Shown here piece after piece: positions 46,301-61,300 of a stretch of 64,000 nt of DNA. The position numbers and the translations under genes are program-made. The notes under the pieces are model-generated. The model did no database searches. It was not told the origin of the DNA and was given only the letters and a program-made list of their open reading frames with translations. The DNA comes from Eutreptiella sp. 'Long Island Sound 2002' (taxonomy: Eukaryota; Euglenozoa; Euglenophyceae; Eutreptiales; Eutreptiaceae). Where the stretch lies: assembly GCA_964036045.1 (NCBI GenBank), contig OZ038378.1, positions 166,765,963-166,829,962 on the forward strand, written 5' to 3'. How positions within the stretch are numbered: position 1 is the first letter of the stretch; every line of letters begins with the position of its first letter.

Positions 46301-49300
46301 ACGACTCCGGGGGTGGAGGTTCCATTTTTCATGCCCCCCCCCCCCGCGCACCGCACTGACTGTGGAGTGCATTACCTCTGGTTTGCATTTGTCTGTTTTT
46401 TTAATTAGGTCACCCCCCCCCCCCCCGCACTGCAAGCCCCCGTCGGCAGTGTTCACCTGCACGTCCCGTGTGGTCCTCCACATCTCTTTGGGCCTGTGTT
46501 CACTACACGCATTCCTATTCCCGTGTGCCGGCTCCTTCGCTTTTGAGTCCCCCTTGTGGCCACTCACAGTCTTTCCATCTCCCGTGTCTTAGCCATGTGC
46601 TCGTGGACTCATCATAAAGCGGAGATCTTCCTCCGTGAGCAGGTGCCACAAATGAAGCAATCCCGGTCTTCGTGCGGTTGGGGGGAGAAATGGAGCGTCC
46701 AAAAGCGCGCATTCGGGTGGTACGTACGGACGGAGGCTCAATTGACCGGGACCATTTGTCAGTACCCGTGAATTCGGGCGCCGAAGGTGCCGCAGTAAAA
46801 CCGGGGTCAACAATGGTCGCAATTTTTCACTGCGTCCCCGACGAAGGATGCGTCCTTTTCTGCCGGACTCCCGCGTTCATTTTTTTGAAATGAAACGGGT
46901 CTGGGTCACCTCCGGGCCATCCCGCGCGGCTTTTAGGAAGGAGTCTGGTCTATTGAGCTCCCCTTTTGGGGGGGGGGAGGGTCCGGCCAAGGGGGCTCTA
47001 TGCGCCCCCGCACCCCCCGCAATTCAAAACGCGGGAGCCCCAGATACGTGTGCGCACACAGTCAAAGAGATTCTAGTGCAGGTGTATGCGGTGCAATCCA
47101 GGGGTCCCGGTGCTTGGACAATCGATGAGGAGGCCCTGGCACTCATCCCAAGCAAGCTTCGGCTGTACCTGACACTCATATGGCATCGCCGTGCGCACCG
47201 AAATCTGTTTGTGTTGTGTCGAGTGTGCAGGTCGTGTTGGTTTTTGTGCTTTTATTGCCCCACACCACCGATTGTATTTCATGGGACCCAACCAGCCTTC
47301 TGGACCCCCCGACCCGCCCCCTACTCCCAATAGAGTGTGGGATCGGGGTACTGTCCATTGGATAGCCCCACAACGAGCAGCTTTCCTGCGTAAGAGGGAC
47401 TTTATTCCACCCACAACGGCGAGAGTTGCTGGTCGAATGGGCACTTCCGAATCCTACTCAGCACACGCGGCATCTGTTGATCTGACCCCGACCTCGCACA
47501 GGGGCCGCCAAGCATTACAGTGGTGACCTGAGCCAGGTCGTGAACACGATGCTGCAAATCGATCCAATCATGCGCCCATCGGTCAACCAACTGCTGAGGT
47601 GTGCACCCTCCCGGAAGGCGCCTGATCAGGTCAAGTCCGAGGAGCCGCACACCCACACCACCGCACACCCACCGGCCCTGCCGGGCTTACCGCGCGCACC
47701 CACGAGGTCCCGGTCGCACAATTCTGCAGGAACTCACGCGGAAGTCCGGGGCGAGTGCCATGGGACTCCGTGCAGGGGTGTGCGCTTGCCGAAACCTTGG
47801 CAGCCTTAAGCGATGAAGTTCGTGTGGCTTTGGCAGGTCAGACTGGGCCATAGCTCCACGTAGCGACTGAGGGAAAGTGCAGGAATCCTGGACAGGGGGA
47901 ATTACGGGATAGAATTGTGGGGAAGCAGGGGGATGTATGGGGAACTAACATTGCATCGCACGTTGTGTGCCCATATGTCCCCCGGATTCCCCATGATTCC
48001 CCATAGTTCCCCATGATTCCGCTTTTTGGTGTTGTTTCCGCACGCATTGACACCCGCACGGGCCTGTCAATGCCACACCCACCAAAGCCCAATCCCAATC
48101 CCACACCACCACCGTACAGACACCCAAATCCATTTGAAACGCGTTCCTCTCAGGGTGCCGCTCTTCCGGACTCGGCTGCAGCAACTGTCCGAGGGCCTGA
48201 ACCCCACGCCCTCCCATGCGCTGCAGCCCAATCACGGGAAGTCGCCCCCGAAGAAAGCGGATCGCCAGTGGGGGAGTCCGGTGCCTGCGAAGGTCTGTCT
48301 GAATGGAGCGTGTCCGTGTGCTCGCCGCATACACTCGAACCGTTGCAAAGCTGTCCTCCACGGAGCGCCCTGACTGGACTTGTCGCCCGAGTCATGTGAT
48401 TTGTGGCCGCCCTTCAACTGCGAACCGCTGACTTTTTGACGTGCCATCGTGACGTCCAACCGGCATCGGTAGAGTGCACCTGCGACCCTTTGCGATCAAT
48501 GGGTAGTTCCTGGCAGACCTCCATCTGCCAGCGGCCCTGACATTTGTAGCAGTGAGCATCCGATCCCTGTCGATGAGTCACTTGTTTGGGGATTGTGAGC
48601 ATGTCCGGGGCCTTTGTATCGTGCCTCCCCCCGCACCCTCATTTTGCCGCCAGGCGAGGAACGCTGACGCTGCGGTCTGTTACCCCCACGCCCTGCCGCC
48701 CCGGATCCTCGGGGACGCCGACCGCGCCTCGCCCCAGGACCCCCACCGGGTCCCGGTGCCCTTCCTGCCCTTCAACTTCCAACGGGCCGCGCGCGCGCGC
48801 TCTCCCAGCCCCACCACGCCCCCCGCGCGCTCCCCGCCACGCTCCCCGCAGGACCCGCCGGGGCAAAGGGGCAGTCATCCTGCCGCCTCCCCTCAAAGGG
48901 CCAGCCCCTACCGCGACTACCCGGGAGTCCCGGCGGACGGCGGCTCCCCCGGGGGGTCCCCGGCGGCCCCCAGAGCCAGCAGCCCCCCTCGCGCCGCGTA
49001 CCGGTCCCATAGCCCGGGGGCGGCACCCGCGCCGAGCGTGCGGTCGATCAGCCCCCCGGTGACGCCCCCGGGCCCTGTCCAGCCCCTCACCCCCCCGCCG
49101 TGCATCGTGCACTACTGCGCGCCGGAGCCCCCGGCGGTGCCCCGGCGGAGCAGTGGGCTCGCAGGCGCGGCCCCAGGGGGACACCAGGTGTGGCACGTGC
49201 AGCCCCTCCGCACGGCATCGTGACGCAGGGCACACACGGGCACGACGAGGGATGTCCGACGCCACAAGTCCAGTGTTTTGCTGTTCTCGACGTGGAGACC

Positions 49301-52300
49301 GCACGAACGGGGGAAGTGCAGCCCTTCGCGTCCCCAGGCCTCCCCCGCCCGGGGCCAGTCTCCGCCCCCGCTCCAGCGCCAGATTCAGCCCCAGATCCGT
49401 CATTCCTTTGAAAAGTGTGTGAGACCAGAGCAGGCGTGGGCGGATCATACTCCCCATCCGCGGGGGCTGGTGTCCGTGCGACAAGCCTGACCCGGGGATT
49501 GAATTGGCCATTCAGCCCCTTCATCACCTCAGGACACAATTATTTCTTGAGGGTTGTTTGGGCCCGGACCCGGTGGACCGCCGCAGCCGGACTGCCCAAG
49601 AACGAGCACCCCAGTTTGGGGGTGAAGGGGGTGGGGGGTCAGAAAAAGTGCCCCCTGCCTTTTTTCATGACCTCGAAATAACGCGGTTTGGTTTTTGGAT
49701 TTTTCAATTTTGAGCCGAGCATCGCGGAGGCTGTCGGATCAAAGCCAGGCAGGCCTGCACATCATGGGAATGCCATGCCACCCCCGTTGGAGCCCATTTG
49801 CGTACCGTATCCGCGGGGGGTCAAAGGGGACGTTTCGCTCCTTGTGAGACCCGTGTTTTATGGAACACAAGTGTGCCCGATGGTGGCGGTCCCGCGTCCC
49901 ATCCCCAAGTGCCTCAGACGACCTGGCCTACCCAGCGGTCCGCGAAGAGCACCCGCCAGCGGATTGTGGTGCAGTGCTGTTTGCGTGGGGCCCTCCAGGC
50001 GGCCCCCCACTTCAAAGGGGAGAGGCTGCTGGTGCTCCGCGCCCGGAACACGGGGGGCGCGTTGCGTGCAGTCCGTGCGCAGTGCGACCCTCCGGCCGTT
50101 TGGGCCGACCAAGCACCCGATGTACGATGTAGCCCGAGTGGCGTTGGGGGGCAGCCTGGCCCAGACCCCCCCTCCCCCCTTTAACAGTGGCGAAAACCTT
50201 TAGGAGGTCTGGGCCGCTTTTGGCTGGAATTTGGCGCTGAAGGCGCCGGAAAAAAATGTCGGGGGGTAACACTTCGTTTTCACCGCCGGCGTGTGCACTC
50301 GAAATGCTCAGAATTGAAAGGGGAATCCAAATATGCGTGCAAACCGTGAAACAATGTTTTTGACTCCTGACCTCCCCCATCCAGCCCCCCAAACGTGGCT
50401 GCAGGGACCGGACCCCCAGGGGGCTGAGTTTTCCCCCTCAAAACCCCCACACATCTGTGTTCAAAAGGATCAGCGCGACGAGGGGCTGGTTTTGAGGGTT
50501 TACATGTGGGGTACCCGGGACCCCAACCCAGCGCCCCCCCCCCCCCAACAGGGCCCGAGTCGTTGAGGTGTATGGGAGTCAGGGTCTGAGCCTCAGTCCC
50601 CCCCATGACAGTTGGTGTGCACAATATGTCTTTTTCAGTCGGTTGATTTGGCATGAGGAAAGATGGGGAACCACATTGCCGGTCTGGACCTCTTAGAGTC
50701 TTTTCTGCCGAGCCTTGTCTGCGGGGCCATTTTGAGTGTTGGACAATTTGGGGGCGTTTTTGGGGCAGTATGTCCCACAAGTAGCGCACGGAGCAAAGAT
50801 TCCCCCCCCGGACGGGCTGCCGGCCGCCATGCAGCGGAAGGGGGTGGTGCTGGGGGAAGGTCATCTTGCGCGCATCCTCCCCGCCCTTGCCCCTGCCTTG
50901 TCCACCGCGTCCCGGCCCCTCGCAGGTCCTGAACCGGGCATCCCCCGCCGCCAACCCCTCCTCAGACCCGTCCCCTCACGCGGCCCCGGAGGCCCCCGTG
51001 CTCAGCCCCCCCATGGCCCCGCCAACCGCCCCTCGCCCTGCCCCGGTGACGTCCGAGCCCAGCGACATCGATCCCACCATCCTCAACGCCGACGCCAGGC
51101 CGGGCGCCAACCCCGACGCCGGCGCCGGCGCCAATGGCAGGGCGACGCCTGCGAGCGGCGCTTTGGGGGAGCTGAAGAACGAGCTGAACAAGATCCGGGA
51201 GATGATGCAGCTGCTGCACGACCAGTACGCCCACATGGAAGGCAATGCCGCACCGGCCGCCCCGGAGAGTCCGCAGCCACTGGGCCCGCCCCCCCCGCCC
51301 GCCGCCCGCCCTCCCGCGGAGTGTGACCGCCTCGCCGCGCACCGGAACCAGGAGCTCCGGCAGCGCCTGCTGCAGGATGAGCGGCAGCGCGCGCGCGGGG
51401 GCGCGGCGCCTCTGCGGGCGTCTCCGCGAGACGCGGCGGTCGCCAGCGCCAAAGGGAACCTTCAAGAAATCCTGACGCGGTATGGCAGGTCCTCGCAAGA
51501 CACGGAATGCATTGCTGCATCATCCGACATCCGCGCAGCACCGCATGTCATGCATGACACAGTGCAGGCGGCACGCCCCACAGAGCCCAGTACTGCGTGT
51601 CTGCAGAGAAGCTCAGGGTTTCTTTAGAACGGGGTGTGTACGAAAGGAGGAGGGCCGCCGCCTGCCCCCGGACCACCACCCTCCTCCAGTACGAGGGGGA
51701 CGATTGCGTTGGGACGAGTCACCCAGTCTAAGAGGCAGCATTTGGCTGTGTTGTGGATGTTGCTGTCTTTGGTGTAATGTTTGTTCGGGTCATTGCGATG
51801 GTTGCGAGGTGTGTGCGCGGTGCACACCATCACGGAGGAGCCCCACGTCTTTGGCTCTTGGGAGCGAATTTGGCGCGTCCTGCCACTGGACGCTTCAACG
51901 TCGCTTTTTTGAGATTTTGGATCCAGCAGTAAATTTGTGGCGATCACTGTTGGCCCCTGCTCCGTGGGCGCACCGTGCGCGCACTGCACGGTGGCGGCCC
52001 ATCCCATCCTGGGAATGCACAACAAACGCTGATGTACCAGATTAGCGCCTCCAAAGAGGGCCATTCCTTTTGTGCAATGATTCTGACATAAAGAGAATGC
52101 AAATGGGCAATTACGCAGCCATGTTTCAAGCCATGCTTTGCGAGGTGGCCGTAACAGAGTTGAAAAACAGCCATTTTTCAGCCGGCAAATTGCCAAGTGT
52201 TCTCCACAATTTTTGGGACACAGAAGCAATGGAAATGGGACACAGAGGGAGGCCAGGAGGAGGAGAAGGGAGGAGGAATGGGAGGACCTTACAGACGTGC

Positions 52301-55300
52301 TCTGCGTCCGCTCTGGGAATTAAAGCCCTCCTGTCATGATAACAATTTCGTGGACCTACTGAGCGGAGTACTAAAATCATTTCTCCAACATCCGATTTCA
52401 AAATAGAACCTTTTCCGCCATCTTGATTGCCGTACCAAAAGCTAACTTTAGTCGACTTGATTTCCCAAACGGAGCCAATGGCGGGACTCGGTGTATAAAA
52501 AAAGGTTAAAAACTGGTCATTATCAGCCTGATTTTGGCCTGATCATCTTGAAAGCTCACGATGCACACTGCTGCGCCAAGCTGGTGCTTCTCAATGGAAG
52601 AATTTCTTTTGAATGGTGGGAACAAAAAAACAATGTAAATGGGTTAAGAAGGGGCGTGAGGAGGAAAAGGAGGAGGACCAGAACGATTTCATACCCTCGC
52701 TTTGCGTCCGCTCTAGTAGTAGTACTGATAATGGTCACGCCTCTCATCACACCCCACACACCGCACACCAGCCACACATCGCATACCAGCACAGAACACG
52801 CACCGCATGCCGACACCCCTGGCAAAGGCGTGCATCTGCCGGCACCTGCAAGTCGCATGCATTAGTCTCCGGACATGACTCAACTGTGCAGACACGCCCA
52901 CAGACAAACCCTGTGTTATGCAGCGGTGCCCCCGTTCCATTCCATACGTTCTCTTTCTTTCAGCGTCAAATCCCCCGCAGCCAACGGCAAAGCCGGGGGC
53001 AGCAGCCCAAACAGCGGCTGCAAGCCCCCCCGCGCCGGGGCCAGGGCAGCGCCAAGTGCGACTGGGAAGTCGAAGATGGTTGTCGCCAGGTCCAAGTCCC
53101 CGTACAAAGACGCGCCCAAGGCCGCAGTCCGTCCTGCCAAAGGCAGCAAAAGCCCAGAGGCAGCGCTGGAAGTGTGGCCGTTGCTGTGTGCCTTTGGCCT
53201 TTGCTGCCCCCATTGCCAGTGCTCACTGCCCCAATCCCCGAACACCCAAATCCGCCAAACAGGGCGCGCCTTTTCTGTTGGCCGTAGGCGCTGAGGGGGA
53301 GGGAGGCGGGGTGGGGGTGGGGCTAGCACGACCCGATGGAGTGCAGAAGCCCACAGAGGGGGCCCACAGAGGAAGTGCAGGGCACCACTGCAGGGGAAGG
53401 AAGGAAGGTACCATGGACCTCTCACCCAATCGCCCGTAGGCGCAGGTCTAAGACGTGGGACCCCGGGACACCTCTCGCCTTCCTTGAAGAGCGTCCGTGG
53501 TCTGGGTACACCGGATGCCTGCCATCGGATACCCCGCGCGGATCTTGGCGGTCCTCGCAGTGTTCCTAGACAGGCACCCGTGCACTATCCCAGACCTTGT
53601 GGGGGGTGTACTGTATGGGAAATGGACGCCCCACCTCCCGAGTATCGCACAGGTCGGCACTGCTCTGATCCCTCGGGCACCGGGCGGTGAACTAAAGGCA
53701 GCTTCGATCCCACGACTGATGGCATGATAGCATAGGTGCTTCACCACTCGGACATCCAGCTCTCTTCTGCAGGGGGGCAGCTCTGGGGGTGGTCTGAGGG
53801 ATTCAGGTGACGGGCCATACCTGTTCGAATGCCCGTCCGAAGAGGTGGCTTTGGTGTCCAGGACAGCCCTGCCCATGCCGGCGCCAGGGGTGTCCTTAAG
53901 AACCCCCATTTTGTTGGTGCTAAGGACAGCCCTTAAGGACGGCCCCCAAGTACCACCAACCGTCAACCGCCACCAACTGCCAACCGTCAACCGCCGTCAA
54001 CCGCCGTCAACCGCCAACCATTGCTCAGTCCTGTTTCTGTGGTCTTGTGTCTTGCCCATGTCTTGACCATGAATTTTCTGAGCCATGAGCCAAAACGTGG
54101 GTCAAGAATGTCTTTTCGGGTGCCTCTACCTTCAGCGCTCTCGTCCTTGAAGCATGCCCTCCGACGTGCTCTCAGGAGGTGCCCGACGCCGTGAGCACAC
54201 CCCGCGATCCCGGCTCCCTCACCCCCCGCATGCAGCCCGACAACCTCTCCAGCGTCAGCAACGTGCCCTCCGAAGGCGGCAAAGGCGGCCCTGCGGCCTC
54301 TGCCCCCGACGCCGATCCCGCACCCAACGCCGCCGCCCCTGAGCCCATCCCCAACACAACGCCCCGCGGCCGCACGCCGGGCCCGGCCGCCACCAGCCCG
54401 GCCAAGAGCCCGGACCCGGCCCTGCCGGCCCCGCCGGGCGGCGCGGGGCTGCCGCCCCCGTCCCCGGAGCGCCCGGCGCCGCGCGCGTTCCGCATCTCCG
54501 TCGCCCCCTCGGACCACGCGCCGCCCCCGCTGGCGGACGAGGCTGCCTTGGGGCCAAAAGAAAAACGGCCGCTGGCCGTTCCTTTGGGCTTGAGCCCTCC
54601 CAAGTCCACGGGCCTACCGCCCAGAGACAGCCTCCGAAAGAGCGTCGCGCTGGTAGTGCCGTCGGAGGACAAGCTGGTGGTGGTCTTGGGTGCCAAGGCA
54701 GAGGGCGGCTCGAAGGAGCAGCCGACGGGCGGCAAAAGTCCCTCGACCTCGTCGTCCGAAGAGATCATGGGCAGTGCTAAGTCCACGGATTGGTGTGCCT
54801 CGTGTGTCTGTTTTTTGTCACCGTCATTCTCGACGGCCGCACATGTGTACGCGGGGCCGTGCAACAGATGTGAGCGCTTGGCAATGTGAAGGAGAGTAGG
54901 CAAGGCAAAGGAAGCGAGGTGAGCGCTGGGCACCACATGTGTGTCTGTGTGTGGGGGCGGGGGGGTTTAAGTGTCGCCGAACAGCGAAATAAGACTCATT
55001 TCGCTCTGGGAACCTCCCGCCGCATTCATGTTGACACGAAGTTGGGGCAGCGTGACAAGGGGACTGGCTAGCAGATCTCTCGAAAATTTATGAGTTGAGC
55101 CTACATCACTGCTCAGAATTGTCGAGCTTACTGGAAATGAGACACATGTAGGCAGTGGTGCGGTGTGCGTCTCCCCTCTGGTCTCTGCACACGCGACGTC
55201 TGCCGCTTCAGTGTGTCAATGTGCGCAGATAGGTACCGAATGAATCGGTGTGCACAAGATTGTTGAGTGATTTGCCCTCCCGCCCCCTTTTTTTTGGTTA

Positions 55301-58300
55301 GAGAGCCTCCTTGAGGAATTGGACCCTTCAGGATTTCCTGAGGCAGCCCATTGTCTGAAAAGTGGACCCCATTGCACCCAAAACAAAAGCGAAAAGCCAC
55401 CAACTCTCGTGCCAAGAGCTCAGATCTGTTCGAAGGGGTCACAGAAGAAAGCTGGAATGGGTTCTCTCCATTTCTTTGCCATCGGGTGGACAGATAACCA
55501 AGGGGTGAATTCTGTATGTCTTTGGGTGGGGGTCCTCCTCCTCCTCTGGCACAGAATCAGAGGTGACATGCCACTTGGAAAGACCGACTGAAAACGAGGC
55601 AGCTGAAGACCCCCAAGAGGCACCTCACCACCATGTGCAAAGGGGAACCAAGCGGCACGCAGTGCGCGGCATCTATATTTGGAGATCCCGGGGGCAAACT
55701 ATCAGGAAACTGGCATGGGCCATCCCCTGGGCCTCCCTCTCTTCAATGCATTGAATTGATGCCTATTTCCTACCATTTTCCACTATCCTCCAAGTTTTGT
55801 CTTTCGCCCCCAGGCCTTGGGACAACATCAAGTCATGCTGTAAGTTGTGTAATTTTTTTTTGCTGTCACCGTCACTGTGTGTACGAAAAAAAATCGCCGC
55901 GTTGTGCAATTTCGCCGTGGCCCCTTGAGTTGGGGTGATGGACTCCCACGCTTCGGTGTGGCCCCTGGAGTTGGGGTAATGGACTCCCACACTTTGGTGT
56001 GGCTCCCGAGTTCGGGTGATGCACTCCCATGCTTTAGCGTGGCCCCTCTAGTTGGGTTGATGGACACCCCATGCTTCGGTGTGGCCCCTCGGGTTGGGGT
56101 GATGGACTCCCACGCTTCGGTGTGGCCCCTTGAGTTGGCGTGCTGGAGTCCCACGCTTCGGTGTGCCCCTTGAGTTGGGGTGATAGAGTCCCACGCTGCG
56201 GTGTAGCCCCTTGAGTCACTGGTATGGATTCCCACGCTTCATCCACCGCCACATTTTCTGGTCATTGGTGATCATGAAAAGGGCCTGTGTTGGTTTCTTT
56301 GTGCCCTCAATTGTTGTCAACCATTGAGCTGTTTCACAATTTTGGTTTGGACCCCCTATGCTCAATTTCATTCCTGCGCCCTTTTTTGAAGGGCCTCAAA
56401 GCCCTCAAATTGGCCACCAAGCACAAAGCCTTCGGTTTGCAAGGTGATGCTTGCTCTTGTAGTTTTCATAGCTTATACCTTATTATGGAGGTGGTTGACC
56501 ATCGTGCTCCTCTTGCTGATCTTTCTTTCACCCCAATGCCAAAAGGCTTTGTGCTGCACGTGTTGAGCGTCATGAATGCCGATTGTGCTGTGCGGGTTGT
56601 ACAACCCCTTGGTGACGTGAATGTGGGCCATAGCCTAATCGGGACTCTTTTCTTGAGCTTAATTTTTTTTTCTAGTGCCAAGTCCCCATTACACTATGTG
56701 ACATTATTACACTATGTTAAATTGGCCGAGTCCCATGTAATTGGTTGCCACCCAGGGTACTTGGTGCTTTGTGGACTCGGCGTCCCACCGTTAAGGTCGC
56801 TTTGGGGTGCCGTACAGATCTAGCAAGTGTGCACATTGCAAAATGGAACAATTTTTTTGAAAAAATGACACGCACTCACAAGGGGAAAAAATTGCACACT
56901 CCGACAATATTTACAAAATAATTAGATAGATGCATAGATGTGACAGTCTACACCCAAGTGTTGCCCCCTGTGGTATCCTTCTTGATGACACACCTCACTC
57001 GTGTGAAGCCACAAGTCTCAAGATGGAGGCTAACATAGTTCTGGACCCCATGTCCATGTGCGCTGGTAGCTGTGGGGGGCTGCTGCACATGCCTAGCGCG
57101 GGAACACAAAAAAAATTTTGTTTCTACTTTTTCCAAAGAATTACACACGTTGACAGCAAAAAAAAATACACAAGCTGACTGTAAAAAAAATTACACAACT
57201 CGGCAATTTTTTTGTACACAACTTACATTTTCCACGCCAAGCCTACATCTTTCATTGCAGCCCCCCTACCCCCGCAGGAGTGACCCCACCAGCCTTTGTG
57301 GACCCCGATTGAGGTCTCCAATACGTCTTCAACTTGTTTGGGAAAATGGTTGCTCCAAGTGAGAAACTTTCACCTCTTTTTCCTGTTTTGGGGGCCTGAA
57401 GAAGCCTGCAACCTGCCTACAGCCTACTTTCCACTACCAGTGTAGCTTACTCCTGCATCACACAAACAGCAACAAGTGGCCCCCCAGACAGCTCAAAGTT
57501 GTCTGTATAACAAAAAATGGGGTGCAAAAATTTTGCTCACTACACGGAGGGGGAGTGTTTTTTTCGTGCCATACCACCCCTAGAGGGGGGTGAGGTGCCA
57601 TAATGCCTTGGTAAGTATGCCAGTTGGTACTTCCGCATGTGCGCGCTGGTATGCTTTTTTAGAAATAAATTGTTTAATTGCTTGCTTTAAGCCACTGGGG
57701 ATTGCTATTTTTCCTCAATGAGAGTTGGACAGTTGTCACTCTGCTTACAAGTGCTGTTTCTGCCCTGTGGTGTCCCTCCCATACCGGCACCGGCAAGCTT
57801 CACACAAAGTCTTTCCCAAGTCTTCTTTCTGGGGAGGTTGGGGGCGGGGCGTTGCCACGAATTAATCCTGCGCCCCCCGCCCCCCACCCTGGGGACAAGC
57901 CTGCTGAGGTGTCAAAAAAAATCAGCAAACCCCGGGTGCCTTTAACAACCCGTGACCGTGAACACGTGGCCACGCTAGCCTTGGGATGTGTGCACAGGGG
58001 CAGGGCCATGCCAAACCCCCCCAGGCATGGAGCTGCTTTTGCCCACCCCCTTGCCCTTCACCGCTGCCGGGCCTTGCGTTGGGGCCTTGCGTTGCTGCAG
58101 GCTGACATGGAACAATGGGGAGTTCCAGATCCACAAGGCGCTCAAGCGGCCCCACGCCGATGAAGTCCGCGTGCTGCCCAAGCGGAACAGCCCTGTCAAC
58201 GGGCAAGCACCGCCACCTTCTGAGGGAAATTGCGACAAACCCGCCGCCTCGCCTGAGCTGGAGCCGCTGAAGGCCCCCGCCGCTTTCTTGCAGGAGCCTG

Positions 58301-61300
58301 CCCCTGAGGCCCGTGGCAAAGATGAGGCGTACACAGACATGATGCGCAGCCTCAACGCAGCACTGGACACGGCCGATAAAGGTGTGGGTGCTGAGCAGTG
58401 TCGAATGGCTTCGATTCGCAGTCGGCAGCGTGCGTGCTCCGTCGAAGTGGTACTGATGCGTGGACACGGAGTGCGCGGTGTCCACGTGAGTGTCCGGTGA
58501 GCATGCCAGGACCCATTTTCCATTTCTCGAGGGGGCATACAGCGTCCAATGGTGGGCCTTTGCACGTCCAGCCCAGCACGAGGCACGGGGAGTCTGCGCA
58601 CGCATGGCGTTCGAAATCACGTTCTCGATTGAAACACATTGCAATATTAACGGCTGGCAGATACACATTCGAAGAGAAAGTTTGTAAGCAGCACCCCACA
58701 CCCAACTCCCTACCCCCCTTCCGACAAGGTCGCGTCGTTGAGCTGTCATGCACGTGACGCCTGAACTAGAGGTGCTTGGTTCGAATCCCACTGGAGCAGG
58801 AACGCAGTGTCCTAGGCGCTAGGGTGTCTGTGGCCCCACGAGCCGGAAGGGATGCTGCGAGGGATCAGGAGGGTAACTTTACGCTGAAGCTTGGAGCACG
58901 CCCAAGTACCTGACCTGACCTACCCCCGTTTCAAAGCAGCCAAAGTTGGACAACTTTGAGCTGAAGGAGAGTCTGAGATTGCTAGTTCCTGGGCCGAGGG
59001 GACTTTAGAAAGGGGGCGAGGTCGTGTATGCGGCGGGTGCCAGCATCTGTAGAAGCGGAAGAGTGGGTAAGTGTAGGTGGATCGAAGCCCATGCCAACAC
59101 CCTTACCGACGGCTCGAAACAGCTGAGCTGAAGATTTGTCGGTTCAGCCAACAGCAGGAGTTCAACATTCCGATGCATTTACATTTTACAATTCCACAGT
59201 CACGCACGCGTCCCATGCCCAATCCTGCACTACACGTACAAACGTCCACTGCCGAACGCTTTGTGTCCAATTCAAGAATAGAACTTGAAACCTTTCAACA
59301 GCAGCAAATGTCGCAAATGCGAGGTACACATCAAACAAAAACCCACCGGTACCCATCCCCAGGGCTCTACCACGCCCATCGACTCGACCCAACCTAACCC
59401 GACCCATCGACCCGAAGCATCATGTCTGGAAGCACGCTGGGGGCATTGTCTTCCAGTGATTGCATCCGTGCCACACCCGCTCTGCGAGTGGAACAAGGTT
59501 CTTCTGTTGTATCAGCGAGCAATGAAATGTTGCATCCCGATTCCTTTAGTGTATTGACAAGTGGAGCTCGCAAATACGCCAACTTGCGTCTCAGGACCAG
59601 GGGGTTCCGGACTCCCAAGTGTTACGCATCAAAGGTGCACCGCATTTCCAGGCATTTTGCCTGTGGTATCACTAGTGGGGGGGGGGGGGGTCATTGGGCA
59701 AGGGGTGGGGGTTACCAAAAGTGGACCAGTGCAGTGGGGCAGATGTTCCACTCTCACTCACAGAGCCCCACCCCCCGCCCCACACACACACTGTCCCCCC
59801 AGAACTGACCTCGACCAACAAGCAGGTCATACCAAAAGGCATGGCAATTGACCTGCCAGCCTTTGTGGAACAACGCAGCGGATTTCCGCACACCCTCCGT
59901 TCCCCTTTTGGGGGGAATTTAAGCGCAGTGCGCAGTGCGACTACTTGGGGCGTCTGGCCGTACTAGAGCCCCAGGGGTCCTGACGGTCGCGTGTACTCCC
60001 TCTCTCCACTGTTTTGGCTCCTGTTTCGTGTTTCTCTCCTGATCCTGACCAGGGCATGGTTTGGCGCTCCTTAAGGGGCATGTTTACATGCTTACTGACA
60101 TTCGGTATGCGCCAACACGGTGGGTTTGGCACTTTTCCTGGGTTTTGTGAACTTTTGGTCCAATGCGCCAAAATTTCGTCCCTTTTTTTTGGGGGGGGGG
60201 TATGTGTATACTTTTTGAAATCTGTGAGAAGAGGCCTTTTCAGAAATGTATGGGTTGGGGGGAGGGGGGGTAGATGGTCACATTTTTGAGTAAACGAAGC
60301 TGCAAACTGGACGACGCACAAGACGGAGCAACGCTCGAGTGATTATTCTGAATCCGAATCGTCCTCATTGTTGCCGATATCCAGCCACTTTATTTTGTCA
60401 TCTCTGATCAAAGCAGGCTTCTGCAGGTGGTCCAGATGGCCGCGTGGGGTGAATTTGTATGCGGACATGGTGTCTGCCTGTTGACAAAAAGAGGCAGCAG
60501 GCAGCACACACACCGTCCAAAAAGGACAAAAATCTCAAACATATCTTCAGTACAGCATGCAGACCCAGGGTGTTCCAAATACCCCTTTTCAAGGGTTTTT
60601 CGAATATACCCCACATACCCCCCCCCCCCCCCGACGGGGCACACATTGGGCACAAATAAGCCAACAATGATGACAAGCAGCGAAAACCCACCGAGTTGGC
60701 GCAAAATGCAACGTCCCCAAGAGATATAATCGCTTTGTCACTTGCCATGTCAGTTTCTGCCAAGATCTTAGGCAACGCTGTGGGGACCCTAGTCTAAAAG
60801 TAGCGCGCCGTGCGCATGCAGTGCAAGGATTCCCCCTTTGGGTCGCGAGAAAAAACCAGTTTGGGCACCGTCTGCGCTTCAGCTGCACGCCTTTTTCGGG
60901 CCCAGTGGACCCCCCCCCCCAACGCTCCCCCTTCACTCCCCTTCAAAATGCAAGGCTGCCCCTTGGCCACTGCATTCGCCCCCGTCCCCACAGACGACGA
61001 TGCGGACATCGACTGCGGTCTCACGGATCTGCAGTGCACTCTGTCCAAGTTCGTGGACAACGGGCACACCCTCGATTTCTACGGCATGAACCGCGCCGAC
61101 TCGCAGTTCTGCCGCACGGAGTTCCTGCGGCAGCATTTGGAGGAGCAGCTCGGGCTGGACGCCTTCCTTGGGGCCTACCGCCTGCTGAGCCAGTCCATCG
61201 ACGGCGTGCAGGTGTTGCAAGGGGTGCGCAAGGTCCTGGGGGACGCCAACATGCGCTACATCCACTTGATCCGGCAGCTGCTGTACTACGAAGAGTGCGG

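Noticed and set aside
48639-49511. 290-codon minus-strand frame opposite kinase exon 10
   Set aside because: It is a shadow of the GC-rich plus-strand exon; the Arg/Gly-rich composition is typical of an antisense GC frame.
54172-54936. 254-codon minus-strand frame opposite kinase exon 13
   Set aside because: It is an antisense shadow. The plus frame joins its neighbours in phase.
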